Origin: QYQD01 sp040755415
GTDB lineage: Bacteria; Desulfobacterota; QYQD01
Assembly: GCA_040755415.1 (NCBI GenBank)
Contig: JBFMAZ010000071.1
Location: forward strand, 1 to 57,798
Direction of reading: 5' to 3'
DNA length: 57,798 nucleotides
The notes beneath the pieces were generated by a model that saw only the letters and a list, made by a program, of their open reading frames with translations, made no database searches and was not told the origin of the DNA. Positions 44,439 through 52,617 of the stretch are shown here, piece after piece. A program made the position numbers and the translations under genes. Every line of letters begins with the position of its first letter. The first letter of the stretch is position 1.

Positions 44439-45959
44439 GTGTCTACTCTGCTATTAATCGATGACGAAGAAGGTATAAGGAAGGTTTTATCCCTTTCATT
44501 AAGGAAAGATGGGTATCAGGTGCTAACGGCGGAAAATGGCGGGCAGGGTCTGGAAGTGTTCCGTCGTAATCTCCCACGGGTTGTTTTGACCGATATAAAG
44601 ATGCCGGGTATAGATGGCATTGAGGTCCTGAAAAGGATCAAGCAGATGGAACCTGATACGGAAGTGATAGTTATTACAGGACATGGTGAGTTGGAATTAG
44701 CCATCCAGGCCCTCCAGCTTGGGGCTTCTGATTTTATCACCAAACCGGTTAGTGATGATGCCCTTTCCATTGCCCTGAAAAGGGCCGAGCAGAAGCTCGA
44801 TATGAAGAGAAGACTCAAAGAGTACACCCATGATCTGGAAAGTATGGTAAAAGCGGCCACAGAGGAACTGAGACGGAGGTATGAATTTGAAGATAAGCTT
44901 ATCCAGGCCTCTATTGATGGCATAGTGGCTACTAACGAAAAGGGCAGTGTACTAATTTTTAACGAGGGGGCCTCAAGAATATTCGGTTATTCCCGCCTGG
45001 AGGCCATAAGGAGAATGGATATAGAAGACCTTTATCCGGCAGAAATAGCCCGGGAGATCAAAGAAGGACTATATAGCAGGAAATATGGCGAAGGACATAT
45101 TTTCAGGTGGAAAGAAATAAATGTTAAGGCCAAAGATGGTCAAGAGATGCCGGTAAGGTTTTCCGGCGCTATACTGTACGAAAAAGAGGAGGTAGTGGGG
45201 AGCGTCGGATTTTTGCAGGATCTAAGAGAGATTAAGCGGCTGGAACAGGAATTGATCGAGTCGGAAAGGCTGGCTGCCATAGGCCAGACCGTAGCTGGCC
45301 TGGCCCATTGTGTTAAGAATATCTTATATGGGCTCAAAGGGGGGGTCTATGTGGTAAATACCGCCTTTAAGAGTAACAACCCTGAACAGTTGAAGACCGG
45401 ATGGGGTATGGTTAACCGCAACATCGGCAAGGTCTCTGATCTGGTTATGGATTTACTCAATTATTCCAAAGAACGCGAACCTGACTACCAGAGATGTTTT
45501 CTAAATACCATCGCCGGTGAAGTCTGTGACCTTATGGAGTTAGTGGCTCAAGAGACCGGCGTAAAAATAATTCGTAATTTTGACCAGGCTATCGAAGAGG
45601 TAATCCTAGATCCAAAGGGAATACACCGCTGTGTGCTTAATTTAGTTTCCAATGCCATTGATGCCTGTCGTTTCGACCTTGACAGGAGAAAGGATTGCAT
45701 TGTAGAAGTAAAGACAGCCTTTGAGGATAAGGATACCGTGGTGATCGAGGTCTCCGACAATGGCTGTGGCATGGATGAGGAGGTCAAGAACAAGATTTTC
45801 ACCTCTTTTTTCAGTACCAAGGGTGGCGCAGGCACTGGATTAGGACTGCTTGTGACCCAGAAGATAATCAAGGAACACGGTGGAAACATCACTGTAGAAT
45901 CGGAGCCCGGGAAAGGGTCGACTTTTACTATTCGCCTTCCATTGAGAGAAAACGTCTGA
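44439..45959 (+). CDS. Hybrid REC-PAS-histidine kinase
   Basis: A 506-residue cytoplasmic protein. N-terminal receiver (D52 in LTDIKMPGIDG) nearly identical in style to that of the upstream regulator, a short coiled coil, PAS at about 155-265, a HisKA-like region with H290 in the unusual box AGLAHCVKNILYG, and HATPase (NLVSNAID, DNGCGMDEE, GTGLGLLVTQKI). It starts with GTG two bases after the kinase stop (CGGAG upstream). A receiver-first kinase can relay or branch phosphate from the sensor to the single-domain regulator downstream; this is inference. Confidence 0.92.
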   Translation: MSTLLLIDDEEGIRKVLSLSLRKDGYQVLTAENGGQGLEVFRRNLPRVVLTDIKMPGIDGIEVLKRIKQMEPDTEVIVITGHGELELAIQALQLGASDFITKPVSDDALSIALKRAEQKLDMKRRLKEYTHDLESMVKAATEELRRRYEFEDKLIQASIDGIVATNEKGSVLIFNEGASRIFGYSRLEAIRRMDIEDLYPAEIAREIKEGLYSRKYGEGHIFRWKEINVKAKDGQEMPVRFSGAILYEKEEVVGSVGFLQDLREIKRLEQELIESERLAAIGQTVAGLAHCVKNILYGLKGGVYVVNTAFKSNNPEQLKTGWGMVNRNIGKVSDLVMDLLNYSKEREPDYQRCFLNTIAGEVCDLMELVAQETGVKIIRNFDQAIEEVILDPKGIHRCVLNLVSNAIDACRFDLDRRKDCIVEVKTAFEDKDTVVIEVSDNGCGMDEEVKNKIFTSFFSTKGGAGTGLGLLVTQKIIKEHGGNITVESEPGKGSTFTIRLPLRENV

Positions 45960-46009
45960 TTTACGAAGGCCGGAGGATAGAGTTTTTAAAAAACACAGGA
46001 GGATATATT

Positions 46010-46402
46010 ATGGGGAAAAAGGTGCTTGTTGTAGATGATGATGCTGATGTGAGGACATTTGTTACCACTGTTGTTGAGGCAAACGGCTATACGCCTATTG
46101 TGGCCACAAATGGTGAAGAGGCGATGGCCAAGGTAAGGGGGGATAAACCGGATTTGATCATTTTGGATGTCCTAATGCCGAGAGAGAGCGGGATTAGGAT
46201 GTATCGTGAATTGAAAACAGATGATGTGTTAAAGACCATTCCGGTAATTATCTTATCTGCGATTGCCAAGCGGACCTTCCTCCGCTCTCAGGCCGCGCTG
46301 GCAGAATTTGGCAGGCAGGCAGTGCCGGAACCGGAGGCCTATCTGGAAAAGCCGGCAGAGCCGGAAGAGCTGGCAGGGACAATAAAGAGGGTCTTAGGCT
46401 AG
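46010..46402 (+). CDS. Single-domain response regulator
   Basis: A 130-residue receiver without an output domain: acidic pair D10/D11, phospho-acceptor D53 in LIILDVLMPRESG, conserved Ser/Thr in IILSAIA and a C-terminal Lys in YLEKPAEPEEL. The AGGAGG ribosome site eight bases before the ATG is strong. It is the last gene of the signalling cluster, followed by a terminator, and may act as a phosphate sink or protein-binding switch. Confidence 0.93.
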   Translation: MGKKVLVVDDDADVRTFVTTVVEANGYTPIVATNGEEAMAKVRGDKPDLIILDVLMPRESGIRMYRELKTDDVLKTIPVIILSAIAKRTFLRSQAALAEFGRQAVPEPEAYLEKPAEPEELAGTIKRVLG

Positions 46403-46430
46403 TAAGGGATTATTAAAATTGATTTAATGT

Positions 46431-46466
46431 GCCCATATACCCCATCATGGGGTATATGGGCTTTTA
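46431..46466. terminator. Bidirectional terminator hairpin between convergent genes
   Basis: GCCCATATACCCCAT and ATGGGGTATATGGGC form a perfect 15-bp inverted repeat around one base, followed by TTTTAT on the plus strand. AT-rich text with T on the minus strand lies to the left. It separates the response-regulator gene and the convergent usp gene. Confidence 0.85.
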
Positions 46467-46471
46467 TGTTG

Positions 46472-47338
46472 TTATGGAACGAGGAGGGTGGGTAAATCCA
46501 ATCTTTCCGCTGCTTCGTGTGAGACACTACCTAACCATCTTGCTCTCCAGGCGCCTTTCCCGGTCGTACCGGTGACGATCATAGTGGCGTCAAGCTCGCG
46601 GGCTGCAGTTTCTATTTGGTCCACGACCTTTCCTGCATAAAGGTGGGTATCGGCCTCAATCTTAGCCCCTTCAAAGGTCAAACGAACCTCTTCCAGCCGC
46701 TTTTTGCTTTCCTTCTCTATTTTTTGCAGCTCTGTCTTGGATCGCCCTTCCATATCTTTTTCGGTCAGGACATGGATAATCTCTGCCTTCTTTATTATGT
46801 TTTTTAGCCCCAGGAGGTATTCTATCGCCCGGGCGCAGGGAGCAGACCAATCCGTGGCCAGAAGCGGCCTTTCAAAGGGGGCTTTGTTGATCTTACCGTC
46901 CTTGGTCATATATTTATGGACCAGGACAGGGACAGTGGTCCTCCGGAGAAGCTCCAGGGTCTGGGAATCTATATAGAGCCCCTTCATTTTGGCCTTTTTG
47001 TGGCGACCGGTGACCACAAGATCTACTTTTTCGACCTCTGCTGTGGACAAGATCTTGGGGACCGGGTCACCGACTACGACGTAGGCGCCACATTCCATGC
47101 CCATTTCAAACAGGCTCTCCGCCCAATTGATAAACCGGACATTGGCCATTTCTTTGAGTTTTAGTTCTTCACTCTTAAGATAGCCGGTTCCCCGGCGCAT
47201 GGCCACCTTTTCTCTCTCTATTACATGTAAAAATACTACGTGATTAAGACCCACATTGCGAAGATCCATCAGCGACTGAAGGGCATCAAACCACAATTCT
47301 TCGAAGTCGGTTACGAAGAGTAGCTTCTTAATCTGCAT
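46472..47338 (-). CDS. Tandem universal stress protein (UspA family)
   Basis: A 288-residue protein with two Usp domains (about 1-142 and 153-288). The second has the ATP-binding signature G-2x-G-9x-G-S (VTGTTGKGAWRARWLGSVSHEAA region); the first (VTGRHKKAKMKGLYIDSQTL) does not. It is a soluble cytoplasmic stress protein whose targets are unknown. It is divergent from a second tandem Usp gene, sharing a 568-bp intergenic region with tandem dyads, which suggests co-regulation. Confidence 0.9.
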   Translation of the reverse strand: MQIKKLLFVTDFEELWFDALQSLMDLRNVGLNHVVFLHVIEREKVAMRRGTGYLKSEELKLKEMANVRFINWAESLFEMGMECGAYVVVGDPVPKILSTAEVEKVDLVVTGRHKKAKMKGLYIDSQTLELLRRTTVPVLVHKYMTKDGKINKAPFERPLLATDWSAPCARAIEYLLGLKNIIKKAEIIHVLTEKDMEGRSKTELQKIEKESKKRLEEVRLTFEGAKIEADTHLYAGKVVDQIETAARELDATMIVTGTTGKGAWRARWLGSVSHEAAERLDLPTLLVP

Positions 47339-47527
47339 ATCCGCACATCCTCCCCTGTCAAGATGAAAAGTGTCTTATATCTTGGCCTACAAACAAGCTG
47401 CTTGTCAAGATTTATGTTTATGTTTGCTGAAAATATTTTCATGCACTGCGTAACATGATGATTCGCACCTTAATTTATTGTGGATATGGTTCTGGTATTG
47501 AAGCGGAGTTTTTGGATACGAGATATA

Positions 47528-47569
47528 CTGTACAATAAAAATACAGATTGCTGTACAATATTTATACAG
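47528..47569. promoter_or_regulatory. Two tandem 19-bp operator-like dyads
   Basis: CTGTACAATAAAAATACAG (47528-47546) and CTGTACAATATTTATACAG (47551-47569) share arms CTGTA/TACAG with a 9-base centre and differ only at two positions. They are separated by ATTG, giving a 23-bp centre-to-centre spacing, nearly on the same helix face. Regulator unknown. Confidence 0.6.
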
Positions 47570-47735
47570 CAATTTTCTATTTAAAATACAAGGATTATCC
47601 AAATATCGACAATCAATAATGTACTAAAATTGTACACTAATGTCCGGGGTTTTATTAGTTCTCAATGTCACAATTAACAGGTTTTTGTTAAGAATAACAG
47701 CAGGATGAAATAATGAGAAGGGTTATATTGGGGTT

Positions 47736-47752
47736 TAGGCATAGAAGTTGCT
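47736..47752 (+). promoter_or_regulatory. Putative sigma-54 promoter of the plus-strand usp gene
   Basis: TAGGCATAGAAGTTGCT fits TTGGCACGNNNNTTGCW with the invariant GG and GC elements ten bases apart. The predicted start would give a 5' leader of about 145 bases. Tandem dyads about 170-210 bases upstream are at a distance typical for enhancer sites of NtrC-family activators. Confidence 0.5.
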
Positions 47753-47906
47753 AAACTTAACACAGCAAGACGATCTTTAAATATATATTTATCGGCAACT
47801 ATGGAACCAGACTTTAATATTTCCTTATCTGGATAGACGGGCCAGGACCGGCCACAACGAGGTGGCGCTTAAAGTTATGCTATGAGCCAGAGGGCGGAGG
47901 ATTAAT

Positions 47907-48686
47907 GTGGCGTTAGAGAGATTGCTTTATGCAACAAACCTTGATGAACCTGGAAGCAGGTTATTGGAGTCATTGCTGGAGACTACGAAGGTAGGGCTGC
48001 GAGAGGTGGTGTTCCTCCATGCCGGGGGGAAGATCATGGCCGAACGCTATTCCCAGGAGTGGCAACCGCGTTTGTCCGGATCGGGGGCTAAGGTTTGGGC
48101 CCATGGGGAGGAAGGGAATCTTGCTGCTTCCATCTTAAGAACGGCTGCTGGAAATAGTTTTTCGCTTGTGGCGGCAGAGTTTAGCAGTGACGGCACAAGA
48201 GCGGTTTCCAGGCGTGACAGCAGTCGCCTGGTTAAGGGACTGACCGTACCCATTTTGATAGCCAGGCGAGTGAGGGAACCGGCGCGGCCTCCGGCTGGGG
48301 GAGTCTTTGATCACCTGGTTTTTGCCACTGACTGGTCGCCGGCCGCAGAGCGGGCGGCCTCTTTTATCCTGGGCCTTAACGGTCTTATAAAGGAAATGGA
48401 TATCGTGAATGTTATTCAAGAGAAGCTGACTGTGGGTGAGATGCGGGGGCTTAAGCAAAAGCTCCAGGACACACGTCGGGCGTTTTCTTCCCAGGGGATA
48501 GATGCGGAATTTCATATCTATGCCGGCCGGACGGCCGAGGAGATTATGCTGGCAGCACAGGATTATCATGCGACGCTGATCGTCATGGGAAACAGCCGGA
48601 AGGCCGCTGTGCGGAAGATTTTCCCGGGCCGGACGGTATATAAGGTAGCGGAAGAAACGGTGGTGCCGGCATTATTTTCCCCTTAA
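47907..48686 (+). CDS. Tandem universal stress protein (UspA family), second copy
   Basis: A 259-residue protein with two Usp-like halves (about 1-120, 130-259). Both nucleotide signatures are imperfect: the second reads VMGNSRKAAVRKIFPGRT, with Arg for the second Gly. The start GTG is six bases after GGAGG; an out-of-frame ATG overlaps it. It lies 114 bases before mrpE on the same strand, with no clear promoter in between, so it may lead the Mrp transcript. Confidence 0.87.
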   Translation: MALERLLYATNLDEPGSRLLESLLETTKVGLREVVFLHAGGKIMAERYSQEWQPRLSGSGAKVWAHGEEGNLAASILRTAAGNSFSLVAAEFSSDGTRAVSRRDSSRLVKGLTVPILIARRVREPARPPAGGVFDHLVFATDWSPAAERAASFILGLNGLIKEMDIVNVIQEKLTVGEMRGLKQKLQDTRRAFSSQGIDAEFHIYAGRTAEEIMLAAQDYHATLIVMGNSRKAAVRKIFPGRTVYKVAEETVVPALFSP

Positions 48687-48800
48687 ATTTAAAACCAGGC
48701 CACGGAGGGGAGGAAACAAATTATCAATATTCTTATTTTCTCTGTGTGCTCTGTGGTTAATTTTTTGACAATACGTTAGGGCAGACAAGGAGTAAAAGGC

Positions 48801-49520
48801 ATGGAAGTGACGGTATTGATACAGGCCACAGACGAGGCCTTTAAGATCATAGAAGAGTCCAGAAATCGTGCCCTGGACGTACTCAATACCTCGGTTAGAT
48901 TTACCGCTGAGGCCAAGCTCCTCGAGGAGAAGAAGATACAGGCCATCTTTAAGGGTGCGGAGCGGACTAAATCTGAGGTCCTGAGCTTCCTGGCCACCTT
49001 TGCCTTATTATTTTTTCCATTGTGGATGCCGCTTTCAGGGTTCTTTGATGTCTTCCACCTCAGCATCGGAGCGGGTTGTTGTGCCCTGGTGGCCTATATA
49101 TCCCATGACCTTCTCTTTGTTAACGTCCGGGTGGGGGACATGCGAACCATAGTTAAGAGGTTCTTCGCCTATATCCCCTGGCTGATATACCAGATCTATC
49201 TGGCCAACATCCACGTACTCAAGATCGTTTTGAACCCTAAGATGCCTATAAATCCTGCGATAATAAGGTTTAAGACAAAATTGGACAGTGATATCTCGCT
49301 GGTGACCTTTGCTAACTCCATAACCCTTACCCCGGGCACCATCACGGTAGAGATAAAGGAGGGCGAGTACTATGTACATGCCATTGATGAGGCGGTGGCT
49401 TATGACCTCCTCTACGGTGGTGAGATGGAAGACAGGGTAGCCCATGTCTTCATGGAGGCAGAGCATGTCTATGTGCAGGATGTACTGGATGTGGCCCGGA
49501 TATACGGCGCCTTGCGATAA
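48801..49520 (+). CDS. mrpE: Mrp-type antiporter subunit E with N-terminal extension
   Basis: Membrane subunit MrpE/MnhE of the multi-subunit cation/proton antiporter. The MnhE domain begins near residue 60 (SFLATFALLFFPLWMPLSG), and the typical late motif ITLTPGTITVEI and YVHAIDE are visible. It has an N-terminal extension of about 58 charged, amphipathic residues not usual in MrpE. AAGGAG eight bases before the ATG supports this start. The total of 239 residues exceeds the usual 150-170. Confidence 0.88.
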   Translation: MEVTVLIQATDEAFKIIEESRNRALDVLNTSVRFTAEAKLLEEKKIQAIFKGAERTKSEVLSFLATFALLFFPLWMPLSGFFDVFHLSIGAGCCALVAYISHDLLFVNVRVGDMRTIVKRFFAYIPWLIYQIYLANIHVLKIVLNPKMPINPAIIRFKTKLDSDISLVTFANSITLTPGTITVEIKEGEYYVHAIDEAVAYDLLYGGEMEDRVAHVFMEAEHVYVQDVLDVARIYGALR

Positions 49521-49559
49521 GCGCTGGGATGATGTGACTTTAACAGGAGGCACGCGGAA

Positions 49560-50012
49560 ATGATTATAACGTACGAGGACATAATCATAAGGACCCTCAC
49601 CCGGGTACTGGCGCCGTTTTTACAGCTCTATGCCCTGTATGTAATTGCCCACGGTCACTACAGCCCGGGGGGCGGATTCCAGGGGGGCGTTATACTTGCG
49701 GCCAGTTTTATCCTTATGGTCATTTCCTTCGGGCTGGATATGACCCGGAGACGGCTGTCTGAAAAGGTCGATATCATATTCCTCTGTCTCGGACTTATAA
49801 TTTATTCAGGGACCGGGGCCTTATGCCTGGCCCTGGGCGGGAATTTTCTGGATTATAGGGAGCTGACCAAGTTATTGCCGGTGACCATAGCTAAGGCCAG
49901 GGCCCTCGGTATCCTTTTTGTGGAGACGGGCGTTGGCTTTGGCGTCATGGCCGTTATGACGTCCTTAGTCTACGATATTTCCACCGGCGGATTGCCACCT
50001 GAACGCAGGTAA
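49560..50012 (+). CDS. mrpB: Mrp-type antiporter subunit B
   Basis: 150-residue membrane protein with the MnhB motif HGHYSPGGGFQGGVILAASFIL and about four helices. AGGAGG precedes the ATG. In other Mrp or Mbh operons the MrpB gene follows the MbhE-like one; here it is placed early, before the regulator-like insert. Confidence 0.92.
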   Translation: MIITYEDIIIRTLTRVLAPFLQLYALYVIAHGHYSPGGGFQGGVILAASFILMVISFGLDMTRRRLSEKVDIIFLCLGLIIYSGTGALCLALGGNFLDYRELTKLLPVTIAKARALGILFVETGVGFGVMAVMTSLVYDISTGGLPPERR

Positions 50013-50065
50013 TAAATACAAATAACCGGGAAGAGTAAAAGCGGAAAGGCATAAGGAAGGGCAGC

Positions 50066-51025
50066 TTGGAGATCGAAGACATCCAGAAACAATCTATAAA
50101 AATGCAGCAAGTCTATAACATGATCTTAAATCTTGCTCCAACGGATGTGACCGTGCTGATCCAGGGAGAACATGGAACGGAGAAGGAATGGGTGGCTGAG
50201 TCCATCCATGGCCACAGTTCCCGGAGAGACAAACCGTTTGTGGTTATTAATTGTGCCGCTTATCCCCGGTCCTTATTGGATAATGAACTATTCGGCTATG
50301 AAAAACGTACGGTTAAGGGCACCCTGCATCACAAAAAGGGACGACTGGAAAGGGCCGATGGCGGCACTGTCTTCTTAAATGACATTGACGAGGTACTCCC
50401 CTTATCTCAGGTCAGACTTTTAAAATTTTTGGAGACGATGGAATTTGAAAGGCCGGAGGGACGGGGAAAGATCAGAGTAAACGTACGTATGATAACGGCC
50501 GCGGACAAGGATCTCAAAGAGGAAGTGGAGAAGGGGACGTTTAACGAGGAACTGTATTACCGGCTCAGCATCATAAATATATACATCCCGCCTCTGAGAC
50601 AGAGAAAAGAAGATATACCTTTCTGGGTTGAATATTTTATGGAGCGGTTATCCAGCCAGGGTAAAGGTATTATCAAAAAAATTACCCCCAAGGCCATGCA
50701 GTTTTTGATGGATTATTCCTGGCCTGGCAATGTCAAGGAGTTGGAAAACACTATCCAGTATGCCTATCTCACAACGCGGGACGAGCTTATTGACCAGGAT
50801 GATCTCATCCCCAGGCTGCGCAACGAGGTGGCCAGGGAAGAGAAGGAGAGGATAGTCTCATTCGAGGATAATGAGAAAAGATTTTTGCTGAAGATGTTAA
50901 AAGAAGAAAACTGGAATAAGCTCCAGGTGGCCAAAAAACTCAAGATCAGCCGAAGTACCCTATATGCGAAGCTAAAGAAATACAACCTGGTAAGTAAACC
51001 CCCTTCAGTTGCTGAAGGAGGGTGA
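50066..51025 (+). CDS. Degenerate NtrC-family AAA protein inside the Mrp operon
   Basis: A 319-residue homologue of the AAA-plus-HTH part of the regulator at 40391 (C-terminal NKLQVAKKLKISRSTLYAKLKKY against NKFQVAKNLNISRSTLYAKLKKY). Functional motifs are altered: Walker A GESGTGKE reads GEHGTEKE (34-41, Gly to Glu39); the sigma-54 loop GAFTGA reads RTVKGT (81-86); Walker B FLDEIGE reads FLNDIDE (103-109). The Arg-finger helix and the helix-turn-helix remain. TTG start with AAGGAAGG five bases upstream. It should still bind DNA but not open sigma-54 promoters. It fits between mrpB and mrpF, overlapping the next frame, so it is cotranscribed. Confidence 0.88.
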   Translation: MEIEDIQKQSIKMQQVYNMILNLAPTDVTVLIQGEHGTEKEWVAESIHGHSSRRDKPFVVINCAAYPRSLLDNELFGYEKRTVKGTLHHKKGRLERADGGTVFLNDIDEVLPLSQVRLLKFLETMEFERPEGRGKIRVNVRMITAADKDLKEEVEKGTFNEELYYRLSIINIYIPPLRQRKEDIPFWVEYFMERLSSQGKGIIKKITPKAMQFLMDYSWPGNVKELENTIQYAYLTTRDELIDQDDLIPRLRNEVAREEKERIVSFEDNEKRFLLKMLKEENWNKLQVAKKLKISRSTLYAKLKKYNLVSKPPSVAEGG

Positions 51026-51063
51026 CGGCAATTGCAAAAAACATATCTTTATGGAGTGTCGCT

Positions 51064-51339
51064 ATGATTGATATGCAACAGTTCTTCCTGGGTGTAAGCA
51101 TTGCTTTAAGTTTTTTGGTCCTGCTCTGTCTTTACCGGGCTATCTGGGGCCCCTTTATTACGAACCGGATAGTAGGTGTCGGCGCCATCGGGACCAAGAC
51201 ACTGATTATCCTTCTCCTTATGGGTTTCATATACGACCGGGTGGATATGTTTGTCGATATCAGCATAGTCTATGCGCTCCTTAACTTTATTGGCACCCTG
51301 GCCGCGGCCAAGTATTTTGAATTGAGGGGGGAAGTCTAA
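51064..51339 (+). CDS. mrpF: Mrp-type antiporter subunit F
   Basis: 91 residues with three membrane helices and the family motif LYRAIWGPFITNRIVGVGAIGTK, then DISIVYALLNFIGTLAAAKY. The ATG at 51064 is chosen, giving the usual MrpF length; an upstream GTG at 51022 overlaps the previous stop but has its ribosome site too close. Confidence 0.92.
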   Translation: MIDMQQFFLGVSIALSFLVLLCLYRAIWGPFITNRIVGVGAIGTKTLIILLLMGFIYDRVDMFVDISIVYALLNFIGTLAAAKYFELRGEV

Positions 51340-51342
51340 TAT

Positions 51343-51705
51343 ATGGATATCATGACTATTGGCTCGATAATCACAGCGGTCTTTCTGGTGACCGGGGTTT
51401 TCTTCTTTATGGCCGGCACTATCGGGCTTTTGCGCCTGCCGGACTTTTTTTGCCGGATGCACGCCACGGGCAAGGGCGATACCCTAGCGGTACTCCTGTG
51501 TCTCATCGGTCTTGCCATTTACAATGCTTTTGCCGGGAATTTTGCGACGGCAAGCATCCTGGTAAGCATAAAGATTCTCTTCATTGCCATCTTCTGGTTT
51601 CTGGCCGGTCCGACCGGGACCCATGCCATATCCCGGGCGGCCTTCCGGTGCGGCGTAAAACCCTGGACCCTGGAGCATCAGTTTAAGGAGGTGGAGAAGG
51701 AATGA
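51343..51705 (+). CDS. mrpG: Mrp-type antiporter subunit G
   Basis: 120 residues, three helices, typical MrpG motif FFMAGTIGLLRLPDFFCRMHATGKGDTLAVLL and LAGPTGTHAISRAA. It starts three bases after mrpF and overlaps the following gene (ATGA). Confidence 0.93.
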   Translation: MDIMTIGSIITAVFLVTGVFFFMAGTIGLLRLPDFFCRMHATGKGDTLAVLLCLIGLAIYNAFAGNFATASILVSIKILFIAIFWFLAGPTGTHAISRAAFRCGVKPWTLEHQFKEVEKE

Positions 51706-51947
51706 TACTGCCACTGGATCTCATACTACTTGTCTTTGTGGTTATCACTGGCATTGCGGCCTTACAGATAAAAGATCTCCTGGGTGCGGTCATTATCCTG
51801 GGGGCCTTCAGTTTCTTTATGTGCCTTATTTACACGGAGATGGGGGCGGTGGATGTAGCCTTTACCGAGGCCTGTGTAGGGGCCGGGGTCGGCACCGTCC
51901 TGTTTATCGCCGCAGTCCATAAGACGAAAAGGAGGGCGAACGATTGA
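51702..51947 (+). CDS. DUF4040/MbhD-like subunit
   Basis: 81 residues with two to three helices and the conserved QIKDLLGAVIILGAFSFFMCLIYTEMGAVDVAFTEACVG pattern in part. Corresponds to MbhD of archaeal membrane-bound hydrogenase and to the C-terminal region of MrpA. Overlaps mrpG by four bases (ATGA) and the next gene (TTGA). Here the MrpA C-terminus is split off as separate proteins. Confidence 0.88.
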   Translation: MILPLDLILLVFVVITGIAALQIKDLLGAVIILGAFSFFMCLIYTEMGAVDVAFTEACVGAGVGTVLFIAAVHKTKRRAND

Positions 51948-52237
51948 AAGTGTTTGCTTTGCTCACGGTAATCATAACCGGTATTATGCTTGTATACGGG
52001 GCGGAGGACTTCCCCAAATGGGGCGACCCGGATCAGCCGGGCAGCGTACACGTCTCGCCCCGTTATACTCAAGGTACGTATATAGAGACGGGCACACCCA
52101 ACATAGTAACGGCTGTGGTCGCTGATTACCGGGGTTATGACACCATGGGGGAGACCACGGTTATTTATACGGCGGGCATGGCTTGTATCCTGATGTTGCG
52201 GAAGAAAAAGAGGGGCGAGGGGGAAGGCCATGGTTGA
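51944..52237 (+). CDS. MbhE-like subunit (MrpA C-terminal/MrpB N-terminal type)
   Basis: 97 residues: an N-terminal helix, an extracytoplasmic segment, then the signature TPNIVTAVVADYRGYDTMGETTVIYTAG in part, characteristic of MbhE and of the MrpA C-terminus. It starts with TTG overlapping the previous stop, with AGGAGGG six bases upstream. Its stop overlaps mrpC. Confidence 0.88.
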   Translation: MKVFALLTVIITGIMLVYGAEDFPKWGDPDQPGSVHVSPRYTQGTYIETGTPNIVTAVVADYRGYDTMGETTVIYTAGMACILMLRKKKRGEGEGHG

Positions 52238-52616
52238 ATACATCATTAGTAAGTATAATTACTGGGTTTATATATTTTTGATGATGCTTGGTCTCTACGG
52301 CATGATCGGGAAGAGGAACCTGGTAAAAAAACTCATCGGTATGAATATCTTCCAGGTGGCGATAATACTCTTTTATATTTCCATCGGGTCCAAGGTCGGA
52401 GCCTCTATACCTATACTCACGGCAGAAGACCTTCATGGAATGGCCGATCCGGTAAAGTATATGAATTCACTTCCCCACGTCCTCATGCTTACCGCCATCG
52501 TGGTGGGTATCGCCACTACGGGGGTGGCCCTGGCCATAATAATCATGATTTATAACCGGTATAAGACCCTGGCCGAGGATGAGATATTAGAGATTCGTAA
52601 GAAAACTGGAGCCTGA
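52230..52616 (+). CDS. mrpC: Mrp-type antiporter subunit C (NuoK-like)
   Basis: 128 residues, three helices, NuoK/MrpC motif GLYGMIGKRNLVKKLIGMNIFQ and HVLMLTAIVVGIATTGVALA. The ribosome site GGGGGAAGG precedes the ATG, which overlaps the previous stop. The gene ends one base before the first D-type subunit. Confidence 0.92.
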   Translation: MVEYIISKYNYWVYIFLMMLGLYGMIGKRNLVKKLIGMNIFQVAIILFYISIGSKVGASIPILTAEDLHGMADPVKYMNSLPHVLMLTAIVVGIATTGVALAIIIMIYNRYKTLAEDEILEIRKKTGA

Positions 52617-52617
52617 G

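Larger units (their letters stand above)
47339..47906. other. 568-bp AT-rich divergent regulatory region between two usp genes
   Basis: No gene seen. Contents: the perfect 14-bp palindrome TGAAAATATTTTCA at 47428-47441; two tandem 19-bp dyads at 47528-47569; a TTGTACA half-site near 47628-47634; and a sigma-54-like promoter at 47736-47752. The AT content is distinctly higher than in the flanking genes. Confidence 0.7.

Noticed and set aside
47528..47569. LexA/SOS boxes
   Set aside because: CTG and CAG are separated by 13 bases rather than 10, and no SOS gene is nearby.
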